In this document: one piece after another, positions 43,919 to 52,445 of the stretch
How positions within the stretch are numbered: the first letter of the stretch is position 1
How the letters are laid out: each line of letters begins with the position of its first letter
Origin: Xylanimonas allomyrinae
Lineage (GTDB): Bacteria; Actinomycetota; Actinomycetes; Actinomycetales; Cellulomonadaceae
Assembly (NCBI RefSeq): GCF_004135345.1
Contig: NZ_CP035495.1
Span: forward strand, 1,178,001 to 1,242,000
DNA: 64,000 nucleotides
Reading direction: 5' to 3'
The notes under the pieces: generated by a model
Databases searched by the model: none
The model's input: only the letters and a program-made list of their open reading frames with translations
What the model was told of the DNA's origin: nothing
Position numbers and translations under genes: made by a program

Positions 43919-44823
43919 AGGGGCATTCCTTTCTCAGTGGTCGGCGCCGCGTGGCATGGCGCGGCCATCGCGGCGTCGACGTCAGCCCGTGTCGGGATGG
44001 ACGGCACGGCGCCGTGGGACTCGACGGACAGGGATGCGGCGATCGCCGCCCGCCGTGCCGCGGCCTCATACCCGGCGCCAGCGGCGACGTCGGCGGCGAA
44101 GACGCCGACGAAGGTGTCGCCGGCGCCGGTTGTGTCCACAGCCACCGTCGGACGCGCCTCGATCCGCACCGGCGCAGACCCCCGGACGTCCAGCTCGGCA
44201 CCTGCCGCACCCATCGTCGTCAGGACGCATCGCACGCGCAGGTCGCGGACGCCCAGGTGCTGCGCCTCGTGCTCGTTGACGACGAGCACGTCGACGTCCG
44301 CGAGGACGACCGCGGGCACGGTGCGCACCGGCGCGGGGTTCAGCACCACCCGCGTTCCGCTCGCGCGGGCGACCGCGATCGCCTGGTGCACCACGCTGTC
44401 GGGAACCTCGAGCTGGCAGACCAGCACGTCGGCCGCCGCGATGAGCGCCCGGTCGCCGTCCGTCAGGCCGCGCAGGGCGTCGTTCGCCCCGGCCACGATG
44501 ACGATGTTGTTCTCGCCCGACGCCTCGGTCGTGACGAAGGCGGTCCCGGTCGGACCCTCCTGGCGGCGCACGGCGCTGTCGTCAATCCCCTCGGCGCGGA
44601 TCACTTGGGCGAGGGTCTCCCCGTGCTCGTCGGCGCCCAGCGCGGCGACGAAGACGGTGGCGGCGCCTGCACGACGCGCCGCGATAGCTTGGTTGAGCCC
44701 CTTTCCGCCAGGAAAGGCGGTGAGCGACTCCGCCGTCACGGTCTCCCCCGGTCGGGGGATGCGCGCGACACGGGTGACGACATCCATATTCGCGCTCCCT
44801 ACGACCACCACCCGGCCGCTCAT
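43915..44823 (-). CDS. Ribokinase-like PfkB kinase
   Basis: A 302-residue kinase with the N-terminal VVVVGSANMDVVTRVARIPR, the sugar-binding GGKGLNQAIAARRAG (Asn-Gln), and the catalytic TTGAGDTFVGVFAADVA. NPAPVRTVP matches the ribokinase family. It should phosphorylate ribose or a related pentose from ATP. It is coupled by ATGA to the permease gene upstream and by GTGA to the ARH gene downstream, which places it in the riboside pathway. Confidence 0.87.
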   Translation of the reverse strand: MSGRVVVVGSANMDVVTRVARIPRPGETVTAESLTAFPGGKGLNQAIAARRAGAATVFVAALGADEHGETLAQVIRAEGIDDSAVRRQEGPTGTAFVTTEASGENNIVIVAGANDALRGLTDGDRALIAAADVLVCQLEVPDSVVHQAIAVARASGTRVVLNPAPVRTVPAVVLADVDVLVVNEHEAQHLGVRDLRVRCVLTTMGAAGAELDVRGSAPVRIEARPTVAVDTTGAGDTFVGVFAADVAAGAGYEAAARRAAIAASLSVESHGAVPSIPTRADVDAAMAAPCHAAPTTEKGMPL

Positions 44824-45743
44824 CCCTTGACTCCCGAGGAGGCCAGGCCGCTGATGAAGCGGCGTTGCATGAACAGGAAGAGTCCGATGACGGGCAGGAC
44901 CATGACGAGACCGGCGGCGTTCTGGATGCCGTAGAGCCTGGTGAAACCCTGCTGGAACTGCAGGAACGCGGCCGAGATCGGCCAGTTGTCCGGCGAGGCC
45001 ATGAAGATCACCGCGAAGAAGAGCTCACCGTAGACCGCGAGCCCCACCACGAGGCCGGCGGTGAGGAATCCCGGGCGGGCCAGCGGCAGCATGACCTTGG
45101 TGGCGACCTGCCACTCGTTGGCGCCGTCAAGGCGGGCCGCCTCGTCGAGCTCCTTGGGGATCCCCACCAGGAAGGTCTCCAGAAGCAGGGTCGCGAATGG
45201 CGTGTTGAGCGCGACGTAGATGAGGACTAGGCCGAACAGGTTGTCGTACAGGCCCAGGCGCGTCCAGAGGAAGAACAGCGGGACGAGGAACATCTGGGCG
45301 GGTAGGGAGATGCAGACCAGCAGGTACGTCGAGATGCCACGCTTGAACGGCACGTTCAGACGCGCCAACGAGTACGCCGCCATCCCCGCGCAGACCCACA
45401 CCCCGACGACCGTGCCCGCGACCAGCACGGCGCTGTTGCGCAGGCCTTGGCCCAGTCGGCCAAGCGACCACGCGGTGGCGAGGTTGGACAGTTCCCAGGT
45501 GGACGGGAACCCCAGCGGGTTGGTGGCCAGCTCCGTGTCTGACTTGAACGCGTTGAAGACGAGGACCAGCACCGGCAGGATCGCGAAGAGCGCGAGCACG
45601 ACCAGGAGCGTGAACGAGATCGGGGTCCGCCTCAGTCCGCCCGCCCGCTCGGCGACGCCCCCGTCGTGATCGGCGCGGCGTCGCCGACGTCGGCGACGCC
45701 CGGGGGCCGCCACGACCCCGGGTCCGGTCGTAATCGCGGTCAT
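44820..45743 (-). CDS. Carbohydrate ABC transporter permease, MalG type
   Basis: A 307-residue permease with an arginine-rich cytoplasmic start (GRRRRRRRRADHDGG), six TM segments and the EAA loop DEAARLDGANEWQVATKVMLPL. ATG 45743 overlaps the MalF-type stop and the stop overlaps the kinase start. It imports the substrate bound by the lipoprotein at 46681-48108. No ATPase is encoded in the operon. Confidence 0.9.
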   Translation of the reverse strand: MTAITTGPGVVAAPGRRRRRRRRADHDGGVAERAGGLRRTPISFTLLVVLALFAILPVLVLVFNAFKSDTELATNPLGFPSTWELSNLATAWSLGRLGQGLRNSAVLVAGTVVGVWVCAGMAAYSLARLNVPFKRGISTYLLVCISLPAQMFLVPLFFLWTRLGLYDNLFGLVLIYVALNTPFATLLLETFLVGIPKELDEAARLDGANEWQVATKVMLPLARPGFLTAGLVVGLAVYGELFFAVIFMASPDNWPISAAFLQFQQGFTRLYGIQNAAGLVMVLPVIGLFLFMQRRFISGLASSGVKG

Positions 45744-46684
45744 GACTGATCCTCCTTGCGGCGTAGCAGGCCGATGATGACGAGCAGGACTCCGCCTAGC
45801 GCCGACATCGTCAGGCCCATGAAGGCGGCGTAGCCGGCCTCGTTCGCCCCGAACGCCGTCCGGTTGACCAGCAGCGAGACGAGGTCGCTGGCCCCCGCGG
45901 GTCCGCCGCCGGTCAGGGCGTAGGCGTAGTCGAACGCAAGCAGCGACCACAGCGAGATGATGGTCAGCGCGAAGACCAGGGTCGGGCGGATGCCCGGCAG
46001 CGTGACGTGCCAGAACTCCTGCCAGGCGTTGGCCCCATCAATGCGAGCCGCCTCGTAGCGGGCGTTGTCAATATTGGTCATGGCGGCGAGGAACAGCACG
46101 ACGAGGAAGCCCCAGAAGTGCCAGTTGTCGACAAACATCACGCTGCCGAGGGCGAGCCTCGTGTCACCGAAGAAATAGACGTCGTCGAGCCAGTGGACGC
46201 CGACCTGGTTGAGCGCCGCGGCCAGCCCGGCCTGCGGGTCGAGAATGTTCTTCCAGATCGCGGCGTTGACGACGCTCGCGATCAGATACGGGATGAAGAA
46301 CAGGACGCGGAACAGCGCCGCGCCACGGCGAATGCGCGACAGAGCGAACGCGCCGAACAGGCCCATGCAGATCGGGACCGAGAGGAAGAACGCCATGTAG
46401 ATCGCGTTGTGGCGCAGCGCGTTCCAGAACGCCTGGTCGTGGGCCAGCCGCACCGCGTTGTCCCAGCCGGTGAATGTCGCCGGACCGAAGCCGGTCCAGT
46501 CGGTGAAGGCGTAGTACAGGTTGGAGATCGACGGGCCGCCGACCACCAAAAGGTTCACCGCCAACGCCGGAGAGAGGAACAGGAGCGCGACGACGGTGCC
46601 GCGCCGTTGGCTCCGACCGCGGGCGCGACTGCGCGCCTCGCCCGCGGTCGCGGGGATGGAGCGTGCCGTCATAACCGTGCTCAT
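45740..46684 (-). CDS. Carbohydrate ABC transporter permease, MalF type
   Basis: A 314-residue permease; six TM segments, with FLSPALAVNLLVVGGPSISN at the first and the EAA loop YEAARIDGANAWQEFWHVTL. Coupled by ATGA to both neighbours. Pairs with the MalG-type protein to form the membrane pore of the importer. Confidence 0.91.
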   Translation of the reverse strand: MSTVMTARSIPATAGEARSRARGRSQRRGTVVALLFLSPALAVNLLVVGGPSISNLYYAFTDWTGFGPATFTGWDNAVRLAHDQAFWNALRHNAIYMAFFLSVPICMGLFGAFALSRIRRGAALFRVLFFIPYLIASVVNAAIWKNILDPQAGLAAALNQVGVHWLDDVYFFGDTRLALGSVMFVDNWHFWGFLVVLFLAAMTNIDNARYEAARIDGANAWQEFWHVTLPGIRPTLVFALTIISLWSLLAFDYAYALTGGGPAGASDLVSLLVNRTAFGANEAGYAAFMGLTMSALGGVLLVIIGLLRRKEDQS

Positions 46685-48108
46685 CGCGCGGCGGGTTTCC
46701 CGGTCGAGAAGACCGCGGGCACGTTGCCACGCCGCAGGTCCTCCTGGAACGCGGCGTCAAGGCCCTGGAGGAACGTCTCGGTGGTCATCACGTCGCTGAG
46801 CACCTTGTCGGTGTTGTCGACGATGAACTGGTTGGACTGCGCGCCCCACGACGTCCAGGTGGTGTAGCCCACGAGCCCGGCCTCGCTCGCCTCGGAGAGC
46901 GAGGTGTACACGCGGGCAAAGCGAGGGTCGACCTCGGACGGGATGTCGGCGTCGTCGATCGTCACCGGCATCGGGTTGGCGCCGGTCGCCGCGACCTGTG
47001 CCCACATCGTCTCGGAGTCCTTGAGGATCCAGTCGAGGTAAGTCTGGGCGGCCAGGGGGTTCTTGGTGTTCGCGTTGACGGAAAGCGCCCCACCGACCGA
47101 CAGCGGGAAGGTCGTCGGGACGCCATCGGCCAAGGGCGGCACCGGCGCCCAGTCGAACTCGGCGCCGGACTGGTCGAAGAACTCCGGCAGCGTGACGAAC
47201 TCCCACGTCCCAGAGATGTACATGCCGGCCTCACCGCTGGCGAACTGGGCGTACTTCACCGGGTCCGTGGTCGCGAAGTACTGGCGGACGCCGCCACCGA
47301 ACCACCCGGCGTCGAAGTACTCCTTGAGCAGGTCGATGGTCTGAGCGAAAGCGGGGTCGGTCCACGGAACAGTCCCGGAGAGAGCGTCGTGCACCTTCTC
47401 GGCGCCTGCGACGGAGTTGAGGAGCGCGCTCACCAGCCACTCGGTCCCGGCGGGGTAGTCAGAGTTGCCCGCGGCGAACGGCGTGACACCCGCCGCCGTC
47501 ATCTGGGCGGCCAGGCGCTCCAGTTCCTGCCGGTTGGTCGGCGGGACCCAGCCGTGCTCGGCAAAGAGCGTCTTGTTGTAGAACAGCACGAGCGTCTCGT
47601 ACGACTGGGGCAGCGTCACGAGCTTGCCGTCGGCGGTGGCGATCTCTTGCGCCCACGGGAGCAGATGATCACTCCACGCGTTCTCAGCGGCGAACGGGGT
47701 GAGGTCGTGAAGGAACCCGGCCTGGGCGTACGCGATCTGGTTCGTGACGCCGGGCGCGATGATCAGGTCAGGGCCCGTGCCCGCTGCAAGCGCCACCTGC
47801 AGTTGCCGGTCAAGGACGTTGAGGCCCTTCTGCACCGTCTGCAGGTCGACATCGGGGTGCAGCGCGACGAACGGGTCGACGTTGAAGCGCTTCCAGTCGG
47901 CCACTCCTTGGGCGTCAGGGGTGAACGGGGCGAACCAGTACGTCAGTGTGCCGCTCGGCTCCCCGGTCAGGTTCGCTGCCGGCGCCGGGGCGTCGTTGGA
48001 GCACGCGGTAGGGGCGAGGGCGGCCAAGGCCGCGACCGCACCGACGGCGAGCCTGCGGCGGCGGGCGCTGGCACGTCGACCAGGGCGCAGCGGGATGTGG
48101 TGCTTCAT
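46681..48108 (-). CDS. Extracellular solute-binding lipoprotein of the riboside operon
   Basis: A 475-residue family-1 binding protein. After an Arg-rich start, a hydrophobic segment ends in the lipobox APTAC (lipidated Cys near residue 36). The mature domain has TLTYWFAPFTPDAQ, GTGPDLIIAPG and ISGTWEFVTLPEFF, typical of carbohydrate-binding proteins. ATG 48108 was preferred to GTG 48117 because GAAGGAG is spaced eight bases from it. Its ligand is unknown; the downstream hydrolases suggest a ribosylated compound. Confidence 0.9.
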   Translation of the reverse strand: MKHHIPLRPGRRASARRRRLAVGAVAALAALAPTACSNDAPAPAANLTGEPSGTLTYWFAPFTPDAQGVADWKRFNVDPFVALHPDVDLQTVQKGLNVLDRQLQVALAAGTGPDLIIAPGVTNQIAYAQAGFLHDLTPFAAENAWSDHLLPWAQEIATADGKLVTLPQSYETLVLFYNKTLFAEHGWVPPTNRQELERLAAQMTAAGVTPFAAGNSDYPAGTEWLVSALLNSVAGAEKVHDALSGTVPWTDPAFAQTIDLLKEYFDAGWFGGGVRQYFATTDPVKYAQFASGEAGMYISGTWEFVTLPEFFDQSGAEFDWAPVPPLADGVPTTFPLSVGGALSVNANTKNPLAAQTYLDWILKDSETMWAQVAATGANPMPVTIDDADIPSEVDPRFARVYTSLSEASEAGLVGYTTWTSWGAQSNQFIVDNTDKVLSDVMTTETFLQGLDAAFQEDLRRGNVPAVFSTGKPAAR

Positions 48109-48134
48109 CGTGTTCACTCCTTCGTGATCAGTGG

Positions 48135-49499
48135 TCAGCTCAGGCCGTCGATGGCCAGGCGGGTGGTGCGCTCGGCGAGGTTGGAGATGCGCGAGTTGTC
48201 GAACCCGAAGAGCGCGGACCTGGTGCGGTCGGCGAGGGGGACGACGAGGTTGTCAGGCAGACCCGCGACGCCGGTCAGGATGCCGAGGACGGAGCCGACG
48301 GTCGCGCCGTTGGAGTCGGTGTCCCAGCCACTCATCACGATGCGACCGACCCCTGTGGTGAAGTCGTCGTCGGACCACAGCAGCGCGACGGCGACCGCTG
48401 CGGCGTTGTTGATCGTGTGAACCCACGAGTAGTGCCCGTACGCCCCCTGGACTGCGGCGAGCGCCTCCTCCCAGGTGACGTCCGCCTCTCGCAACGCCAG
48501 GACGTGGCGCAGGGCCTCGGCGAGCCGGGACTGCGGCGGGACGACGGCGATGGACTCGGTCACCGCCTCCCGCGCCGACGACGCCGAGAACGCGGCCGCG
48601 ACGAGCGCGGCGGCCCACATCTCGCCGTAGATGCCGTTGCCCACGTGCGAGAGCGAGGCGTCCTGGAAGGCGAGCCGGGCGGCGGCCCAGGGGTCGCCGG
48701 CGTGGACGTAGCCGAAGACGTCGCCGCGGATCTGCGCGCCGATCCACTCGCGGTGTGGGTTGCGCCGCCGCGCGACCTGCGGCGGGGCCAGCCCTTCGAT
48801 GAGGTTGACGTACGCCGCGCGCTCGGCGGTGAAGACCTGCTCGATTGGGAACAGCCGGGTCCATGCGGCGCCGACGTCCTGCGGGCGCAAGGCGGCGCCG
48901 TGGGTCTCCAGAAGGTGCAGGGCGAGGATCGCGTAGTCAATGTCGTCGTCGCGCGCTCCCCCGTCGACATTGCCTCGGGTGGTCTGCGGCCAGCAGTCGG
49001 TCAGGACGAAGCCGTCGGGCATCGGGTCGAGCCGGGGCACGTAGTCGCGCAGCGGGTAGGCGTCGGCCAGGACGAGGTAGTCGCGGATGTGGTCCGAGGT
49101 CCAGTGGAACCCCCATTCGACCGGCTTGCCCACATTGCAGCCGACGATCCGCCCGAGCCAGGCCGCGTGGATCTGGTCGCGCAGTCGCACCTCAGGGATG
49201 GCGCCGGCGCGAGGCTTGGCCACCAGCGACGCCTCGATCTGCACGATCTCGTCGGGCTCGTCGTAGGCCCAGCCTGCGAGGCGGGGGGCGGTGGCCATGC
49301 GGTCGACGATCGCAAGGACCGCGTCACGGTCGGTCGGGTCGGTCGCGTTCGCCTCGGCGACGAACGCGTCGACGTCGTAGCCGGTCTCACGGCGCTGGAC
49401 GACCTCGTCGTGCAACAGCTCGTGCGGCAAGAGCGGGTTGAAGAAGTCCGACCTGTAGGCCGGGCTGAGGGCAAGATCGAGGGCCTTGGTGTCAGTCAC
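48135..49499 (-). CDS. Large ADP-ribosylglycohydrolase family protein
   Basis: A 454-residue ARH-family hydrolase, longer than the usual ~300 because of an N-terminal extension of about 140 residues. The ARH core begins RLRDQIHAAWLGRIVGCNVG; metal motifs are GNVDGGARDDDIDYAILALH and MSGWDTDSNGATVGSVLGIL, both intact. GTG 49499 is preceded by GAAGGG at a rather long spacing and lies 32 bp after the LacI gene. It is the first enzyme gene of the operon, so probably the main hydrolase. Confidence 0.87.
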   Translation of the reverse strand: MTDTKALDLALSPAYRSDFFNPLLPHELLHDEVVQRRETGYDVDAFVAEANATDPTDRDAVLAIVDRMATAPRLAGWAYDEPDEIVQIEASLVAKPRAGAIPEVRLRDQIHAAWLGRIVGCNVGKPVEWGFHWTSDHIRDYLVLADAYPLRDYVPRLDPMPDGFVLTDCWPQTTRGNVDGGARDDDIDYAILALHLLETHGAALRPQDVGAAWTRLFPIEQVFTAERAAYVNLIEGLAPPQVARRRNPHREWIGAQIRGDVFGYVHAGDPWAAARLAFQDASLSHVGNGIYGEMWAAALVAAAFSASSAREAVTESIAVVPPQSRLAEALRHVLALREADVTWEEALAAVQGAYGHYSWVHTINNAAAVAVALLWSDDDFTTGVGRIVMSGWDTDSNGATVGSVLGILTGVAGLPDNLVVPLADRTRSALFGFDNSRISNLAERTTRLAIDGLS

Positions 49500-49531
49500 T
49501 GCGGGTGGTTCCCTTCGGGTGGTGGACGTGG

Positions 49532-50551
49532 TCAGGCTGAGCCGCGCACGACAAGGTGAGTCGCCAGCGCATACCGGTCGAACGGTCGTGCCGGGTGCTC
49601 GATGCGGCGGATCAGCGCGTCGGCGCAGGCGTAGCCGATGAGCGTGGCGGGGTTGATGACGGTGGTGAGCCGTGGGCTGAGCAGCTTGGACGTCGGGATG
49701 TCGTCGAAGCCGACGATCGCGATGTCTTCCGGGATGGCGAGATCTGCGTCGCGCGCCGCCTCGATGGCCCCGATCGCGATCTGGTCGTTGGCACACATCA
49801 CGGCGGCAGGGCGGTCGGCGCGCGCGAACAGGCGCTCCGCGGCGGCGAAGCCGCCGTCGATGGTGTAGCCGGTGGCGTGCTCGACCCACGCCTCAACGAC
49901 GGGGGCGCCATGGTCCGCCATCGCGGCGCGGAAGTGGGCGAGCCGGTTGCTACCGGGAACGGTCGCGTCCGGTCCGCTCAGGAAGCCAATCGCACGCCTC
50001 CCACGGTCGAGCAGGTGGGCGACGGCCTCGCGCACCCCCGTCTCGTCATCGGTGCTGACCTCGTCGGCGAGGATCCGGCGGGGGGAGCCGTCGGGGCCTT
50101 CGGGCGGCTCCCCGGTCAGCAACACGAGCGGGATCGTCGGACCCAGCACGCTGCGGATGCGCTCGGCGGAGAGCGACATCGTGCTCATGATGACGCCGTC
50201 GACGCTGCGCGAGCGCATCTCCTCCAGAACACGGACCTCGGTCAGCGGATCACCGTCCGTGTTGCCGATGAACGAGACGTAGCCGTGCGAGCCGACCCGG
50301 TCATGGATCGCGCGCGCGACCGCGGGGTAATAGGGGTTGGCGATGTCCGCGACCAAGAGCGCGATCGTCCTCGTCTCCTGCCGTCGCAGACCCCGTGCGA
50401 TGAGGTTGGGGTGATAGTCGAGCTCCTCCGCGACGCGGAAGACACGCTGCCGTGTGCTCTCGGCGACCGGGCGCGTGCCCGACAGCGCGTTGGACGCCGT
50501 CGCGACGCTCACACCCGCACGTCGCGCGACTTCTTTGAGGCCGACCTCCAC
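49532..50551 (-). CDS. LacI family transcriptional repressor
   Basis: A 339-residue regulator with the complete HTH: GLKEVARRAGVSVATASNAL then VFRVAEELDYHPNLIARGLR, and a sugar-sensing domain (VADIANPYYPAVARAIHDRV, CANDQIAIGAIEAARDADLA, VGFDDIPTSKLLSPRLTTV). GTG 50551 was chosen because AAGGGAG lies seven bases upstream. It heads the operon, so it represses itself and all eight genes from the operators just upstream until the imported sugar or a product binds. Confidence 0.93.
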   Translation of the reverse strand: MEVGLKEVARRAGVSVATASNALSGTRPVAESTRQRVFRVAEELDYHPNLIARGLRRQETRTIALLVADIANPYYPAVARAIHDRVGSHGYVSFIGNTDGDPLTEVRVLEEMRSRSVDGVIMSTMSLSAERIRSVLGPTIPLVLLTGEPPEGPDGSPRRILADEVSTDDETGVREAVAHLLDRGRRAIGFLSGPDATVPGSNRLAHFRAAMADHGAPVVEAWVEHATGYTIDGGFAAAERLFARADRPAAVMCANDQIAIGAIEAARDADLAIPEDIAIVGFDDIPTSKLLSPRLTTVINPATLIGYACADALIRRIEHPARPFDRYALATHLVVRGSA

Positions 50552-50571
50552 AGCGAACTCCCTTGTCTCAA

Positions 50572-50601
50572 AACGAACCAAATCGTTCTATATAAAACGA
50601 T
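50572..50601. promoter_or_regulatory. Overlapping LacI-type operators and AT-rich promoter
   Basis: Two overlapping inverted repeats: AACGA-N6-TCGTT (50572-50587) and ATCGTT-N8-AACGAT (50582-50601). They lie 20-50 bp upstream of the LacI GTG in an AT-rich stretch unusual for this DNA, with TATATA on the minus strand as a possible -10. They are the probable autoregulatory site for the riboside operon. Confidence 0.65.
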
Positions 50602-50713
50602 CTAACTCCTTGGGCGCGCACATAATGGGGTAGGTGCGAGGCCGTGTCAACACCTCGCGACGACGTTGGCGCCGCCAATGAGGGGTGGCGCTCCGGGTCG
50701 TCCAAGGCGAGCC

Positions 50714-50924
50714 ATGGTCCCCGTCCCTGAACAGACCGGCCGCCCGTGGCGCCGGTCACGGGCGCGAGCGGGCACCGGCCGTGAAGCGGCCATCCGACTC
50801 GCCGGAGCGGGTTCCCACCACATCCTCGCGGTGCGCGACCAGGCCCTGGATTGTGATCGGCACACGGTCGAGGTGACCGGCCCGCTGGACATCCCGGTCA
50901 ACTGTGCCGGCTGGGTGCCCCCCC
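50714..50924 (+). pseudogene. Short-chain dehydrogenase (SDR), 5' fragment
   Basis: The fragment reads GTGREAAIRLAGAGSHHILA then LDIPVNCAGWVPP, matching the Rossmann TGxxxGxG region and the NAG strand of SDR enzymes. The expected VAPVTGAS just before it lies in a second frame, so it also has a frameshift near 50750. The gene is split at 50924 by the IS110 array; the 3' part is at 55487. Confidence 0.7.
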
Positions 50925-51202
50925 ATTACTTCCTAGCGGGTCCTGCGAGGCTCCGGTTCTTGACCGGGTTGCCGCGTGAGGATGCGCGTGGTGGCCGCCG
51001 GGCCCGGCATGATTGCTGCCCCCTGTCGCGAGACATGATCTGGGGGGTGTTGTCACCGGGCTCGGCTGGCAGGTCGTCATCGCTGATAGGGGCAAGGCTA
51101 GAGGGGCGCGTCGGCGCCGCTCAGGTCGCTCGTAATGTGGATGCCGAGACGTCCTGCCGGTCGACCACCGCCTCGTGTCGGTTCGGCTGGGAGGATGCAC
51201 AG
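50925..51202 (+). ncRNA. Candidate bridge-RNA region in IS110 left end
   Basis: The 278-bp non-coding left end of the unit, repeated at 52446-52723 and 53967-54243, has several short inverted repeats (for example CCGCCGGGCCCGGC near 50996, GGTGTTGTCACC at 51046-51057). In IS110-group elements the guide (bridge) RNA is encoded in the long non-coding end upstream of the recombinase, so this is where it should be. No transcript or fold has been shown; this is position-based inference. Confidence 0.35.
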
Positions 51203-52420
51203 GTGGTCTCGCAGATCGTCGGGTACGACGACATCGCGGTCTTCATCGGCCTGGACGTCGGCAAGGGTGAGCACCACGCCGTCGCCCTCGACAAGGCCGG
51301 CGAGAGGCTGTTCGACAAGCCGTTGCCGAACTCCGAGGCGAGGCTGCGGGCGCTGCTCGAGCCGCTCATGGACCGCGGCCGGGTCCTCCTCGTGGTGGAC
51401 CAGCCGGCCACGATCGGCGCGCTGCCCGTCGCGGTCGCCCAAGCCCAGGGTGTGACCGTCGGCTACCTGCCGGGCCTGACGATGAGGCGTGTGGCGGACC
51501 TGCACCCCGGAGAGGCGAAGACCGACGCCCGCGACGCGCTGATCATCGCGGAGACGGCCCGCACGATGCCGCACACTCTGCGCAGCGTCGACCTCGGCGA
51601 CGAGCAGGTCGCCGAGCTGACGATGCTGTGCGGCTTCGACGACGACCTGACCGGCGAGATCACGAGAGTGACCAACCGGATCCGCGGGCTGCTCACCCAG
51701 ATCCACCCCGCCCTCGAACGAGCGGTCGGCCCGCACCTGGACCACCCCGCGATGGTCGACCTCCTGGCCCGCTGGGGCACACCCGCCGCGCTCCAGAAGG
51801 CCGGCAAGAGGCAGGTCGCCGACCGTCTGCGCAAGCGCGCCCCCAGGGCTGGGGCGCGGTGGGCCGAGACGGTCTTCACCGCCCTGGGCGAGCAGACCGT
51901 CGTCGTGGCGGGCACGGACGCGGCCGGGGCCGTCATCCCCCGCCTGGCCAAGCAGCTCGAGCTGCTGCGCGCACAACGTGACGACGTCGCCGAACAGGTC
52001 GAGGCCCTCGTGGAGGCCCACCCTCTTTCCCCAGTCCTGACCTCGATGCCAGCAGTCGGAGTCAGGACAGCGGCCCGCTTGCTGACCGAGGTCGTCGGCA
52101 AGACCTTCCCCACCGCCGGGCACCTGGCCGCCTACGCCGGCCTTGCCCCCGTGACCTGGCGCTCTGGGTCATCGATCCGCGGCGAGCACACCTCCCGGCG
52201 CGGCAACAAGATCCTCAAACGCGCCCTGTTCCTCTCCGCCTTCGCCGCCCTCCGCGACCCCAGGTCCCGGGCCTACTACGACCGCAAACGCGCCCAAGGC
52301 AAGACCCACACCCAAGCCCTACTCGCCCTCGCCCGCCGACGCTGCGACGTCCTGTTCGCCATGCTCCGCGACGGCGCCTTCTACGACCCGCCCACAGCCA
52401 CCCGACCCGCCGCCGCTTGA
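51203..52420 (+). CDS. IS110-family transposase, copy 1
   Basis: A 405-residue DEDD recombinase: FIGLDVGKGEHHAVALDKAG, LLVVDQPATIGALPVAVAQA, EAKTDARDALIIAETARTMP and the C-terminal MPAVGVRTAARLLTEVVGKT with YAGLAPVTWRSGSSIRGEHT (catalytic Ser region). GTG 51203 was chosen for the GGGAGG eight bases upstream; the frame is open further upstream but codes only the non-coding end. Intact, probably active. Confidence 0.93.
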   Translation: MVSQIVGYDDIAVFIGLDVGKGEHHAVALDKAGERLFDKPLPNSEARLRALLEPLMDRGRVLLVVDQPATIGALPVAVAQAQGVTVGYLPGLTMRRVADLHPGEAKTDARDALIIAETARTMPHTLRSVDLGDEQVAELTMLCGFDDDLTGEITRVTNRIRGLLTQIHPALERAVGPHLDHPAMVDLLARWGTPAALQKAGKRQVADRLRKRAPRAGARWAETVFTALGEQTVVVAGTDAAGAVIPRLAKQLELLRAQRDDVAEQVEALVEAHPLSPVLTSMPAVGVRTAARLLTEVVGKTFPTAGHLAAYAGLAPVTWRSGSSIRGEHTSRRGNKILKRALFLSAFAALRDPRSRAYYDRKRAQGKTHTQALLALARRRCDVLFAMLRDGAFYDPPTATRPAAA

Positions 52421-52445
52421 CACCCGAAGGAGATAGGGGCACCCC

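Larger units (their letters stand above)
50925..52445 (+). mobile_element. IS110-family element, tandem copy 1
   Basis: First of three head-to-tail units of 1,521, 1,521 and 1,520 bp. Each unit begins ATTACTTCCTAGCGGG and ends GATAGGGGCACCCC. About 278 bp of non-coding left end precede the transposase and only 25 bp follow it. Junction ends are ambiguous within a C-run. It interrupts the SDR gene. It differs from copies 2 and 3 by T at 51268 where they have C (silent, Gly). Confidence 0.9.

Noticed and set aside
51098-52123. 341-residue open frame antisense to the IS110 transposase, repeated in all three copies
   Set aside because: It is the reverse shadow of a high-GC gene, with Arg/Asp/Gln-biased composition, no ribosome site and no family resemblance.
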